Assembly: GCA_964428335.1 (NCBI GenBank)
Contig: CAYRXW010000007.1
Span: 1-64,000 of the forward strand
Length of the DNA stretch: 64,000 nt
Direction: 5' to 3'
Source of the DNA: GW2011-AR15 sp964428335
GTDB lineage: Archaea > Nanobdellota > Nanobdellia > Woesearchaeales > GW2011-AR15
In this document: piece after piece, positions 24,844 through 35,219 of the stretch
How positions within the stretch are numbered: position 1 is the stretch's first letter
Layout of the letters: each line of letters starts with the position of its first letter
Program-made: the position numbers and the translations under genes
The notes under the pieces: generated by a model
What the model saw: the letters and a program-made list of their open reading frames with translations, nothing else
Told to the model about the DNA's origin: nothing
Database searches by the model: none

Positions 24844-27423
24844 ATGGACGAAAATATTCCGGTATTCAAAAAAATCGACAAGATCAAGTTTGGCATTCTT
24901 TCACCAAAGATGATGAAACAGATGGCATCTGCAAAGATTGTCACACCTGAACTTTATGATAAGGAAGGTTACCCAGTAGACGGTGGCCTTATGGACACAA
25001 GGCTTGGGGTCATTGATCCAGGTCTTAAGTGCAAGACATGCGGTTCAAAATTAAAAGAGTGTACAGGCCACTTTGGGTATATTGAGCTTGCAAGGCCAGT
25101 AGTGCATATAAAGTTCATCAAAATTATCATTGATCTTTTAAGATGCACATGTAAGGAATGTGGCAGGGTTTTGGTTTTAGATGACCAGATAAAAAAATCA
25201 GTCAAGAAGCTTTCAAGAGCAGGAAAAGTCAAGGGAGCCAGGGCAAAAGGAGTAATTGTCAAGGAATTGATCTCAAAAATAAGGACAGTAAACAAATGCC
25301 CGCACTGTAAGGCAAAACTTGAAAAGATAAGGATTGAAAAGCCTTCAACTTTCTTTGAAGAAGAGAAAAGGTTAAGCCCAATTGAAATAAGGACAAGGCT
25401 TGAAAAGATACCAAATGAAGATTTGGAACTTTTCGGATTAAATCCGCAGACAATGAGGCCTGAATGGGGAGTTCTTACACTACTTCCAATCCCACCAGTA
25501 ACAATGAGACCATCCATTACATTGGAATCAGGGGAAAGGAGCGAAGACGACCTTACACATAAATTAGGTGATGTTGTAAGGATTAACCAGAGGCTGTTTG
25601 AAAACATAAACGCAGGAGCGCCTGAAATCATCATTGAGGATTTATGGGACTTACTGCAGTACCATATAACAACTTTCTTTGACAATAATGTTGCACAGCT
25701 TCCTCCGGCAAGGCACAGGAGCGGGCAGCCACTTAAGACTTTGACAGAAAGAATAAAAAGCAAGGAAGGTAGAATCAGGCATAACCTAGCAGGAAAAAGA
25801 ACAAACTTCTCCAGCAGGACCGTAATCTCACCTGATTCAATGATTGACCTGGACGAAGTCGGTGTTCCTGAAGTAGTTGCTATGAAACTAACAGTTCCTG
25901 AAAGGATTACAGAATGGAACTTTGAATACCTAAAGGACTATGTCAAAAGGGGTCCAAAGATTTACCCTGGAGCAAACTATATTGTAAGACCAGACGGCAA
26001 GAAGAAAAAGATAACTGAAGAGACAAAAGAGCAGATGCTTGAGGAGCTTCAGGAAGGATATGTTGTTGAAAGGCATCTTATTGATGGAGATATTGCAATC
26101 TTTAACAGACAGCCTTCACTACACAGGATGAGTATGATGTGCCATAGGATTAAGGTCCTTCCAGGACTGACATTCAGGCTAAATCCAGCTGTCTGCGCCC
26201 CATATAACGCAGATTTTGATGGTGACGAGATGAACTTACACGTCCCTCAGACAGAAGAAGCAAGGGCAGAAGCTGAGATACTTATGGAAGTAAAGACACA
26301 GTTGATTTCACCAAGGTATGGTCTTGGAATCATTGCATGCAACCATGACAGCATCGGCGGAAACTATATGCTTACAAAACTCATGGAATTCAAGAGGGAA
26401 GATGCTATGCAGCTTCTTGCTTCAGTTGGAGTCGAGGATTTCTCGCACCTTCCTAAGAAAGAGGTCATCAATGGCAGGGAGATTTTCTCAGCATTGCTTC
26501 CAAATGATTTTGAGTTCATCGGAAAGACAAGAGACGGCACAAAGGTCACAATAAAGAAAGGGAAGCTCATTGAAGGTTATATGGATTCTGCAAACTTGGG
26601 TTCAGGAAAGGGACTCTTGATTAGGAATCTTCAGAAGAAATATGGTAGCGATGAGACTTTGAAGATTCTTGGAAGGATGTTCAGGCTAGGCGTCAAGACG
26701 TTGCTTGGGCATGGATTCACAGCAGCATTCTCAGACACTGACCTTGGAGAAAAAGGACAGCAGGAGATTGAGAACATACTGCTTGATTCAGATAAAAAGG
26801 TAAACCAGCTGATTGAAGCATATGAGAACAAGGAACTTGAGCCATATCCAGGAAGAAGCCTTGAAGAAACACTAGAACTTAGGATTCTTGAAGCTCTAAA
26901 CAAGGCAAGAAACGACGCAGGAAGGGTTGTTTCAAAGTCAATTGGAGAAGAGAAGAACCTGCTTATCATGGCCAAATCAGGAGCAAGGGGAAACATAATC
27001 AACTTAGCTCAGATGGCAGCTGTAGTAGGACAGCAGGCTTTGAGAGGGAAAAGGATTGAAAGAGGATACAAAGGAAGAACCTTAAGCTCATTTAAAGCAG
27101 GAGATTTGACTTCTTCAGCAAGAGGATTTATCCAGAATGGGTTCAGGCAAGGACTAAAACCATATGAATTCTTCTTCATGGCAATGACAGGAAGGGATTC
27201 ACTTATGGATACAGCTCTTAGAACACCAAAGTCAGGATACCTTTATAGAAGGCTTGCTAACGCAATGCAGGACCTGAAAGTAGAATATGATGGAACTGTA
27301 AGGAACTCATCAAAGAGGATCATCCAGTTCCAGTATGGGGATGATGGTCTTGATGTGTCAAAATCAGAAGCAGGAAAGGTCAATGTCAAAAGGATTGTCG
27401 AATCAGTCATGGATGGTGAATAA
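24844..27423 (+). CDS. rpoA1: RNA polymerase subunit A' (N-terminal part of Rpb1)
   Basis: 859 residues: clamp core with zinc ligands (CKTCGSKLKECTGHFG, then CTCKECG and CPHC), the rudder/lid region (LAGKRTNFSSRTVISPD), and the catalytic magnesium loop NADFDGDEMNLH with Asp at 457, 459 and 461. It ends before the jaw, as expected for the archaeal A'/A'' split. Twelve nt separate it from rpoB'. Confidence 0.98.
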   Translation: MDENIPVFKKIDKIKFGILSPKMMKQMASAKIVTPELYDKEGYPVDGGLMDTRLGVIDPGLKCKTCGSKLKECTGHFGYIELARPVVHIKFIKIIIDLLRCTCKECGRVLVLDDQIKKSVKKLSRAGKVKGARAKGVIVKELISKIRTVNKCPHCKAKLEKIRIEKPSTFFEEEKRLSPIEIRTRLEKIPNEDLELFGLNPQTMRPEWGVLTLLPIPPVTMRPSITLESGERSEDDLTHKLGDVVRINQRLFENINAGAPEIIIEDLWDLLQYHITTFFDNNVAQLPPARHRSGQPLKTLTERIKSKEGRIRHNLAGKRTNFSSRTVISPDSMIDLDEVGVPEVVAMKLTVPERITEWNFEYLKDYVKRGPKIYPGANYIVRPDGKKKKITEETKEQMLEELQEGYVVERHLIDGDIAIFNRQPSLHRMSMMCHRIKVLPGLTFRLNPAVCAPYNADFDGDEMNLHVPQTEEARAEAEILMEVKTQLISPRYGLGIIACNHDSIGGNYMLTKLMEFKREDAMQLLASVGVEDFSHLPKKEVINGREIFSALLPNDFEFIGKTRDGTKVTIKKGKLIEGYMDSANLGSGKGLLIRNLQKKYGSDETLKILGRMFRLGVKTLLGHGFTAAFSDTDLGEKGQQEIENILLDSDKKVNQLIEAYENKELEPYPGRSLEETLELRILEALNKARNDAGRVVSKSIGEEKNLLIMAKSGARGNIINLAQMAAVVGQQALRGKRIERGYKGRTLSSFKAGDLTSSARGFIQNGFRQGLKPYEFFFMAMTGRDSLMDTALRTPKSGYLYRRLANAMQDLKVEYDGTVRNSSKRIIQFQYGDDGLDVSKSEAGKVNVKRIVESVMDGE

Positions 27424-27425
27424 AA

Positions 27426-28556
27426 ATGGATGATGTATACAAGGATTTCGAAGGCAAAGTTCCCCAGAAACTGATTGATGATATAAAAGCAGAACTGCCT
27501 GCAAAATTCACAAAGGCACAGCTAAAGGAAATCCTGCAGAAAGTGCAGGAAGAATATGAATCATCAAAGATTGAGCCAGGTGAGTCTGTAGGTCTTGTAA
27601 GTGCACAGTCTGTAGGAGAACCAGGTACTCAGATGACACTAAACACCTTCCATTTTGCGGGAGTATCAGAATTCAACGTAACTGTCGGTCTTCCAAGGAT
27701 TATTGAAATTCTGGACGGTAGGCAGAACATCTCCACACCGATGATGGAGATCTACCTTAAAGACACAAAAATCAGCGCTGATGAAGTGAAAAAGATTGCA
27801 GAATCAATCAAGCAGACAGAATTCAAGGACTTTATCAAGGAGATAAGCCTTGAAATCACAGAAGGAAAGCTTGAAATAAAGATTGACGAAGACAAATGCA
27901 AGAGAGTAGGCCTTACAGACCTAAAGCTGGGAAAGCTTCTTGAGAAGGCATTCAAAGGATTTGTTGTGAAGCAGCATGATGGCCTGGTTACAATAAAATC
28001 AAAAGGAAAAAGTGAAAACGTTGCTGATCTATACAAGCTAAAAGAAAAAGTGAAATCCCTATATGTATCTGGAGTCAAGGGAATCACACAGGTATTGCCT
28101 GTAAAAAGGGAAGAATCATTTGTCATCATGACTGCAGGAAGCAACCTAAAAGACATAATGAAGCTTGAATTTGTCGATACTGTAAAGACAACAACAAATG
28201 ACATGTATGAAATCCAGCAGGTTTTAGGGATAGAAGCTGCAAGGCAGGCTGTCATCAATGAAGTGAACAAAGTCATTGAAGAGCAGGGTCTAAACATTGA
28301 TATCAGGCATATCATGCTTATTGCAGATATCATGAGTTTCTCAGGAAAGATAAGAGGAATTACAAGATACGGAGTTGTAAGCGATAAGGGATCAGTTCTT
28401 GCCAGGGCATCATTTGAAACCCCAATCAAGCATATCATGGACGCAGCATTTGTTGGAGAAATTGATAGATTGACATCAGTTGTTGAAAACGTCATGATAA
28501 ACCAGGTAATACCAGTTGGAACTGGTTTGCCAGAACTTAGGGCAAAGAGCAAATAA
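27426..28556 (+). CDS. rpoA2: RNA polymerase subunit A'' (C-terminal part of Rpb1)
   Basis: 376 residues. It starts just upstream of the conserved PGESVGLVSAQSVGEPGTQM trigger-loop region and carries the jaw and clamp C-terminal parts (IRGITRYGVVSDKGS near the end). ATG lies 2 nt after the rpoA' stop. After this gene the usual archaeal continuation (eL30, NusA, uS12, uS7) is absent; a T-rich stretch at 28555-28615 probably terminates the operon. Confidence 0.97.
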   Translation: MDDVYKDFEGKVPQKLIDDIKAELPAKFTKAQLKEILQKVQEEYESSKIEPGESVGLVSAQSVGEPGTQMTLNTFHFAGVSEFNVTVGLPRIIEILDGRQNISTPMMEIYLKDTKISADEVKKIAESIKQTEFKDFIKEISLEITEGKLEIKIDEDKCKRVGLTDLKLGKLLEKAFKGFVVKQHDGLVTIKSKGKSENVADLYKLKEKVKSLYVSGVKGITQVLPVKREESFVIMTAGSNLKDIMKLEFVDTVKTTTNDMYEIQQVLGIEAARQAVINEVNKVIEEQGLNIDIRHIMLIADIMSFSGKIRGITRYGVVSDKGSVLARASFETPIKHIMDAAFVGEIDRLTSVVENVMINQVIPVGTGLPELRAKSK

Positions 28557-28787
28557 TTTTTTTAATATATTTTTAATTTAGTCTATACCTTTTTTTCTGT
28601 TTTTTCTTAAGTCTCAATGATTTGCATGACAATTGATATATGCGACGAAGGAAATTTTTATGAAAGAAAATTTAATATCATGTGGTTGACACATTCTTAA
28701 TGATAAGCTTGAGGTATTTAATCTATTACGAACTCAGTTACTACAAAAACAATTAAATTTAAAAAGAAAAGCGAATCTCAAAGGATT

Positions 28788-29084
28788 ATGAAATACAAAG
28801 CAAAAAGCGCATTAATAGGAAGGAGCGGGAAGAGGGATGAGAACGGCAATGGTCCTGTATATATCCACCTGTTCAGCCAGAATGATCCGCATAAAAGTGC
28901 AGCTGTTCCAGATAAGTTTGTTGATGATCACAAAAAGATACATAAGATTATGTTCAAAGGGCTGGATATCAATTTCCTGCTTGCAGGCTCAGACATACTG
29001 ATAAATGATTTGGAATACATTGAAGTAAGCGAAGACCCAAAAAGCAAGGGAAATTTGGTTATTTCAGGAAAGCAGAATAATTGA
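28788..29084 (+). CDS. Small hypothetical protein
   Basis: 98 residues, soluble and basic, mixed beta/alpha (KYKAKSALIGRSGKRDENGN start). ATTAAATTTAAAAAG at about 28752-28766 gives a leaderless-type promoter. It is separated from rpoA'' by 231 bp without other genes and is convergent with the rRNA operon. I do not recognise it. Confidence 0.6.
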   Translation: MKYKAKSALIGRSGKRDENGNGPVYIHLFSQNDPHKSAAVPDKFVDDHKKIHKIMFKGLDINFLLAGSDILINDLEYIEVSEDPKSKGNLVISGKQNN

Positions 29085-29271
29085 TTTTTTTGATTCTTTT
29101 TTATTGGTTTTTCTATTAGGACTTATTTTGTTAGTATAGTTATCACTATTACTCATATTTTTAACAAATTTCTTTCTTTTGACTTAATACATTCTTATCT
29201 AGTCTATTATATTTTAGTTTGTAGACTTAACAGAAGTAATTAATTTTTTATTAAAAAAATAGAAAAAAAAA

Positions 29272-32182
29272 CCATGCACGAAGTAAATAGAGCGATTAGT
29301 GGTCGCGTGCTGAATACCTCGTTACCTTGGTACTTACACACCGACTCTATCAAACCTGTCTTTTACAGGAGCTCGATGTCTCTTTTTGAGGCGGGCTTCA
29401 AGCTTAGATGCTTTCAGCTCTTATCCCTTAACGCGTGGCTGCCCGGCCTACCCTGTCGGATAACCGGTAGACTAGAGGCGTCGAATCCTTGTTCCTCTCG
29501 TACTAAAAGATCCTTCCTCTCAGGCATCTTGCAATTCCAGTAGATATTAAACCAACTGTCTCACAACGTTGTGAACCCAGCTCACGATCCCTTTTAATGG
29601 GTGAACACCCCCACCCTTGGCTGCTTCTGCACAGCCAGGATAGGAAGAGCCGACATCGATGTAGCAAGCCGCGCCGTCGATATGAACTCTTGGGCGCGAC
29701 AACTCTGTTATCCCCGGAGTAACTTTTTTGTCATCTCTGACCCCCATCAAGGAGGTTCAAAGGTTCGCTAGACCATAATTTCTTAGTTGGATTTTGTATA
29801 TTAGAAAATCCAATCAGGCTGACTTTTGCTCTTGCACTCTACAGCCGATTTCTGACCGGCTTGAGTCAACCATAGGGCACTGTTGATATCGTTTCAACAG
29901 TGTGCCACCCCAGCCAAACTGTCCACCAATCGCTGTCCTTCTCTCGAAGTGAGCAGCGTAAGTTCTGAAGGATGGTATTTCAACGTTGTCTACACGTAAA
30001 CTAGCGCCTACGCTTTAGCGACTCCCATCTATCCTACACAACAAAACTCACGTTACAACGACAGGCTACAGTAAAGTTTCGCGGGGTCTTCACTTCCCAC
30101 TGGAATTCTCTGGTCTTTGCACCAGACGAAGTGTTCGGAGGACTCTAGCTAGGGACAGTGGAGATCTAGTTACACCACTCATGCGGGCCGTCAATTAAAC
30201 GGCAAGGCATTTCGCTACCTTAAGAGAGTTATAGTTACTCCCGCCGTTTGCTAGCTCTTAGCCCCCTTGAAAGAGGGTTTAAAGTACTAGTACTGGGCAG
30301 GTGTCACGTCCTATTCACATCCTTGCGGACTTGCAGAACGTTAAGTTTTTGGTAAACAGTCCGATCTCCCTAGTCATTGCACCCTGCAATCGCAATCATA
30401 CGAAAACAATCGCAGGGATCCCTTAAACCGAAGCTACAGGACTAATTTGCCGACTTCCCTTAGCTACATTATTCCTTCACACCTGAGGCTACTCACCTAG
30501 ACACACCTGTGTTGGTTCTTGGTACGAACATTAAAGATCTATTCTCATTCCTTTTTCATGGTCTCCGAGCATGGACTAAATTCGCTATACAGCAAACCAT
30601 TCTAACCTTAATTTGGTTCTCCTCATGACGACACTCCCCAAATTTGTTGTTATTAGTACATCAGACGAGATGTATTAGTTTAGCTAGAAGAGTCAGGAAT
30701 AAGACTTGTGTTGCCACGTATACTCTAATGATACAGGAATATTAACCTGTTTCCCTTTCCCTATTCTCCTGTTAGGATATAGGTTAGGATCGATTACCCC
30801 TTGACTGATTTTCATTGTCAAGGAACCCTTGGTCTTACGGTGGCAGAGAGTCTCACTCTGCTAAGATCCTACTACCGCCAGGATTCTCTATTCTGATTGG
30901 TCCATGCATCTCTTCAGACACACTTCTGCCCTATCAGAATGCCAGTCTATCACTCTCATTTCTGAGGTCTATAGTATCGGCGACTGCTTTAGTCCCGTCC
31001 ATTTTCAGGGCCACCAACCTTGACAAGTAAGCTGTTACGCACTTATTATAGGATGGCTGCTTCTAAGCCAACCTCCTTGCTGTCTGAGGCTGATGACACC
31101 TTTCTGCCTATGACACTTAAGCAGCACTTAAGGGCCTTAACTATAGTCTGGGTTGTTCCCCTCACGGTAATCAAGTTTAACCCGATTACCTGTTTCCCGA
31201 TGTCTACGATGCAATAACATTCGGAGTTGGACAAGGAACCGAGCCCTTGCGGACCCTAAATTCCAAATCCGTATCTCTACCATCATTGCCATCTCGATCG
31301 AGACTTGACTTGGGCCAATTTTGACTGGAACTTGCTATGACCGGGTTCGATTGGCTTTTCACCCCTAGCCGTAATTCTTGGGAACGCTTGTTCACAGAAC
31401 CCTTTCGGACCTCCACGCCTTTTTACAGGCGCTTCATCCTGATCACGGTTAGATCACCCGGTTTCAAATCGCACCCGTATGACTCTAAGGCACTTTCATA
31501 CCTTATCCCTCGTAAACTGCGGATTATTTGCTTTCGCTTTGATTGCTCCCTTTTCAGGATTAATCTCGCCATACAGATGCACTCCCTGGCACGTTATTCG
31601 AAACGCACGGTACAACCCCTTGAGGCCGTACCGGACTATCACTATTAGGTTTCAGGTGCTTTTAACCCCCTGTTATGGGTACTTTTCAACTTTCCCTCGC
31701 GGTACTCGTACGCTATCGGACTCGTATTGTATTTAAGGTTGGAGGTTGATGCCCTCCGTATTCCCGCCTCATATCCAAGAGACAGTACTCTGGATACCAC
31801 CTAAATCCTTTCTACTTCCCCCTACGGGACTATCACCCTCTATGGTATAGCTTTCCAGAAAGCTTCGAGTAGATAAAAAGGACTAATGATGGTCCAAACA
31901 CGTCATCTCCTTTGCATTACTGCAAAGAATCAGTTTGCCTTGTGCTGTGTTCAGTCGCCCTTACTAACAGCATCTCAATTGATTTCTTTTCCTGCAGGTA
32001 CTAAGACGTTTCAATTCCCTGCGTCTCGCTATCCTTACGGATCTATAGTGAATTCACATTCAGGAATCTTGGGATCATAGACTGCATGCGTCTACCCCAA
32101 GCTTATCGCAGCTTGCCACGCCCTTCATCACCAATGCGAGCCAAGTCATCCACCTAATAGTTTGAATTCCTCGTGCATGGTT
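29272..32182 (-). rRNA. 23S ribosomal RNA
   Basis: Transcribed on the minus strand after 16S and tRNA-Ala. The complementary ends (ACCATGCACGA at the 5' side near 32182 and CGTGCATGG at the 3' side near 29272) form the terminal helix. Conserved peptidyl-transferase and sarcin-ricin segments are present in the minus-strand sequence near the 3' end. Length about 2.9 kb, with no sign of a large intron. End positions are approximate. Open frames inside it on either strand are not genes. No 5S RNA follows. Confidence 0.97.
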
Positions 32183-32310
32183 TCATAAATAATCGTGATA
32201 TGTGATTATCTCGCCTTATCAGACCGCCATTCTCAGATGACGATCAGATCTCAAATGAATGAGCATGATTTGTGATTTTTTGGATTGAAATATGAATGGA
32301 CTCGTCGGGA

Positions 32311-32349
32311 CTTTCACGATAGCCCAAATGACAATTTTTGGGTTTTCAA
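32311..32349 (-). other. tRNA-Ala intron 2 (T-loop, position 59/60, 39 nt)
   Basis: BHB motif: GGG/CCC of the T-stem, central helix TTCA with TGAA (4 bp), bulges AAT and AGT, inner pairs TGA with TCG, and an intron hairpin CCCAAA/TTTGGG. Cutting after the second base of each bulge restores the loop TTCAAAT. Confidence 0.88.
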
Positions 32350-32371
32350 TTTGAACCCGAAGCCTCCGCCT

Positions 32372-32388
32372 CACTTGGTTTTTTTACC
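32372..32388 (-). other. tRNA-Ala intron 1 (position 37/38, 17 nt)
   Basis: BHB motif: stem CCGCC/GGCGG, central helix CTTG with CAAG, bulges CAG and TGA. Cutting after the second base of each bulge leaves CTTGCA joined to A. At 17 nt it is close to the minimum that can fold. Confidence 0.9.
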
Positions 32389-32439
32389 TGCAAGGGCGGC
32401 GCTCTAGCCATTGAGCTACGAGCCCATATTTGATTATGA

Positions 32440-32465
32440 AGGTATGCATTTTTCAATGCATACCT
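32440..32465 (-). other. Perfect 11-bp hairpin in the 16S-tRNA spacer
   Basis: AGGTATGCATT and AATGCATACCT flank a four-base loop, with GATTATGAA-like repeats on both sides. It sits between the 16S 3' end and tRNA-Ala and may be a processing stem of the rRNA precursor. Confidence 0.6.
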
Positions 32466-32534
32466 ATGATTATGAAAGGCATTTGATTTTCTGTTTGCAA
32501 AACGATTGTTTCTTTTCTTCCTAAGAAAAAAAGA

Positions 32535-33998
<1,464 letters not shown>

Positions 33999-34206
33999 TT
34001 ATTTTTAAGAGTAATCATTTTTGATTTTGCCACGACTACTCCATCCTAGTACGATCGACTATCACTCTATATGTTATTGTTCGGGTTTTGCATACATAAT
34101 GTATCAAATGCCTTCATCATACAGGATTTTTACATCCCATACTCATGTTGTGATTATGATAAACGAAAATTGGAGTTGATTAAGAGAGTTTTACGGAAAC
34201 TCTTCC

Positions 34207-34221
34207 ACTTTATATACTTTA
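34207..34221 (-). promoter_or_regulatory. Probable rRNA operon promoter
   Basis: AAAGTATATAAAGTG on the minus strand is a strong TATA box, placing transcription start near 34185 and leaving about 190 nt of leader before 16S. The leader (33999-34185) contains no ORF and presumably holds the 5' strand of the 16S processing stem. Confidence 0.6.
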
Positions 34222-34233
34222 CTGTTTACGATT

Positions 34234-34338
34234 TCACTTGTTCTGCTGTCTTCTGCGCCTTTCCTTCTTCATTCTCTTTCTCTGCCATTTCCAGCGCATT
34301 TGACGCTTCTTTTTCCATCGTCTTGAGCTTCTCTTCAT
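34234..34338 (-). CDS. rpl41e: Ribosomal protein eL41
   Basis: 34 residues, almost all Arg/Lys, with the eL41 core pattern: MKR, R-x-W-K-K-K, M-R-W-K-W, then KR and Arg/Lys-rich end. eL41 is a single helix bridging the two ribosomal subunits. GGAGAG at 34346-34351 is 7 nt before the ATG and TTTAAAAA at 34379-34386 gives a promoter with a short leader. The same DNA read in another frame gives a short Glu/Lys peptide without a ribosome site. It lies just upstream of the rRNA promoter, on the same strand. Confidence 0.85.
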   Translation of the reverse strand: MKRSSRRWKKKRQMRWKWQRKRMKKERRRRQQNK

Positions 34339-34502
34339 TTATTTACTCTCCGTATTTCTCTAATGGAAAAATCAGTGCTTTTTAAACTTATCTATTTTCA
34401 GAGGATAATATATAATTGATTTGGGAAAATTTAGCTTAAACTGATAAATTAAGATGCTTATTCTGCCCTTTTACAGCTGAAAATGGCTTAATTCCAAGTA
34501 AA

Positions 34503-34868
34503 TTACTGCTTTTTTTCTAATTCCTTTGCTTTTTTCCATCTTCTTTTTTCCTCTTCTATAGTCAGCTTCTCACCTGAAAATATCCAAGGCTTTCTTCTTT
34601 TCATTTTATCAAGTGCGCAGTCTATTGATTCATCAGCTTTGAATAAGCCTGTATCCTCAGCAATAATCATAAGTGATAATATGTCCCAAAGGACATCTCC
34701 CATCTCCTCTTTTAGGTTTTTTATGTCTTTTTTATCTATCGCTTCTTTTACTTCCATAACTTCAGATAAAAGCTCATCATACCTGCTTTCTATCGTGCTT
34801 TGCCTGGACCATGGTGAATTTTTCCTGTCTATTACCAGGTTTTGATATAATTCTGTGATTTTTTCCAT
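34503..34868 (-). CDS. mazG: MazG-family nucleotide pyrophosphohydrolase
   Basis: 121 residues. The all-alpha NTP-PPase fold with metal-binding acidic motifs is visible: ELLSEVMEVKEAI (E-x-x-E-type) and LKEEMGDVLWDIL (E-x-x-D). It hydrolyses (d)NTPs to monophosphate and pyrophosphate, typically cleaning damaged nucleotides. Single-domain length, as in many archaea. The C-terminus is Lys/Glu-rich. It is a single-gene unit between the rRNA/eL41 region and tRNA-Glu. Confidence 0.85.
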   Translation of the reverse strand: MEKITELYQNLVIDRKNSPWSRQSTIESRYDELLSEVMEVKEAIDKKDIKNLKEEMGDVLWDILSLMIIAEDTGLFKADESIDCALDKMKRRKPWIFSGEKLTIEEEKRRWKKAKELEKKQ

Positions 34869-34958
34869 TTTTTTATTAAATTAATAAGCTAATATAATTT
34901 TATCCTTTTAATATGCTGTAAGAAAAATATGTCTTATAACTAAAATGTAAACAAAAAA

Positions 34959-34987
34959 AAATAGAAAATATGCCCCGGCCGGGATTC
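34959..34987. repeat. att-like direct repeat, copy 1 (tRNA-Glu 3' end)
   Basis: 29 bp identical to 35069-35097, which comprises the last 17 bases of tRNA-Glu plus 12 bases of its downstream flank. The copies are 110 bp apart. Such duplication of a tRNA 3' end is what site-specific integrases leave behind. The intervening 80 bp holds an inverted repeat CTAGCG/CGCTAG but no gene. Confidence 0.6.
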
Positions 34988-35068
34988 CCTAGCGAGCGTA
35001 GCGAGTGGGTTCACGAACGCTAGTGAGAGAACGTTCGAATCCCTATTATTAGAAACCTCAAACAAAAG

Positions 35069-35097
35069 AAATAGAAAATATGCCCCGGCCGGGATTC
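35069..35097. repeat. att-like direct repeat, copy 2 (inside tRNA-Glu)
   Basis: Partner of the copy at 34959-34987. This copy is part of the intact tRNA-Glu gene and its immediate 3' flank. Confidence 0.6.
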
Positions 35098-35155
35098 GAA
35101 CCCGGGTCTCGGCATCGAAAGTGCCGAATGATTGGCCGGACTACACCACCGGGAC
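35081..35155 (-). tRNA. tRNA-Glu (TTC)
   Basis: 75 nt, intact cloverleaf: acceptor GTCCCGG with CCGGGGC (one U-G), anticodon stem CGGCA/TGCCG, loop CTTTCGA with TTC at 34-36, T-arm with GGGTTCGAATCCC, discriminator A. No intron and no encoded CCA. Its 3' end is duplicated 110 bp downstream. Confidence 0.95.
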
Positions 35156-35219
35156 AATAATTAAATTGGATTTTAGAATGATTTATAAAGCTTTGTTTCG
35201 TAGCGCCCTAATTTTCAGG

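Larger units (their letters stand above)
32297..32425 (-). tRNA. tRNA-Ala (TGC) interrupted by two introns
   Basis: 129-nt gene, 73 nt when both introns are removed. Spliced, it is a perfect cloverleaf: acceptor GGGCTCG with CGAGTCC including the G3-U70 pair that marks tRNA-Ala, anticodon stem CCGCC/GGCGG with loop CTTGCAA, T-arm TCGGG-TTCAAAT-CCCGA, discriminator A. Intron 1 (32372-32388) is at 37/38 and intron 2 (32311-32349) at 59/60 in the T-loop. It lies in the 16S-23S spacer, the usual place for this tRNA. No encoded CCA. Confidence 0.95.

Noticed and set aside
34226..34318. 30-codon Glu/Lys-rich frame overlapping the eL41 gene
   Set aside because: No ribosome site, and the other frame matches eL41 with a ribosome site and TATA box.
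35005..35050. Plus-strand GTTCGAATCCC near 35034 as part of another tRNA
   Set aside because: Only a T-loop-like string is present; no acceptor or anticodon stems can be drawn around it.
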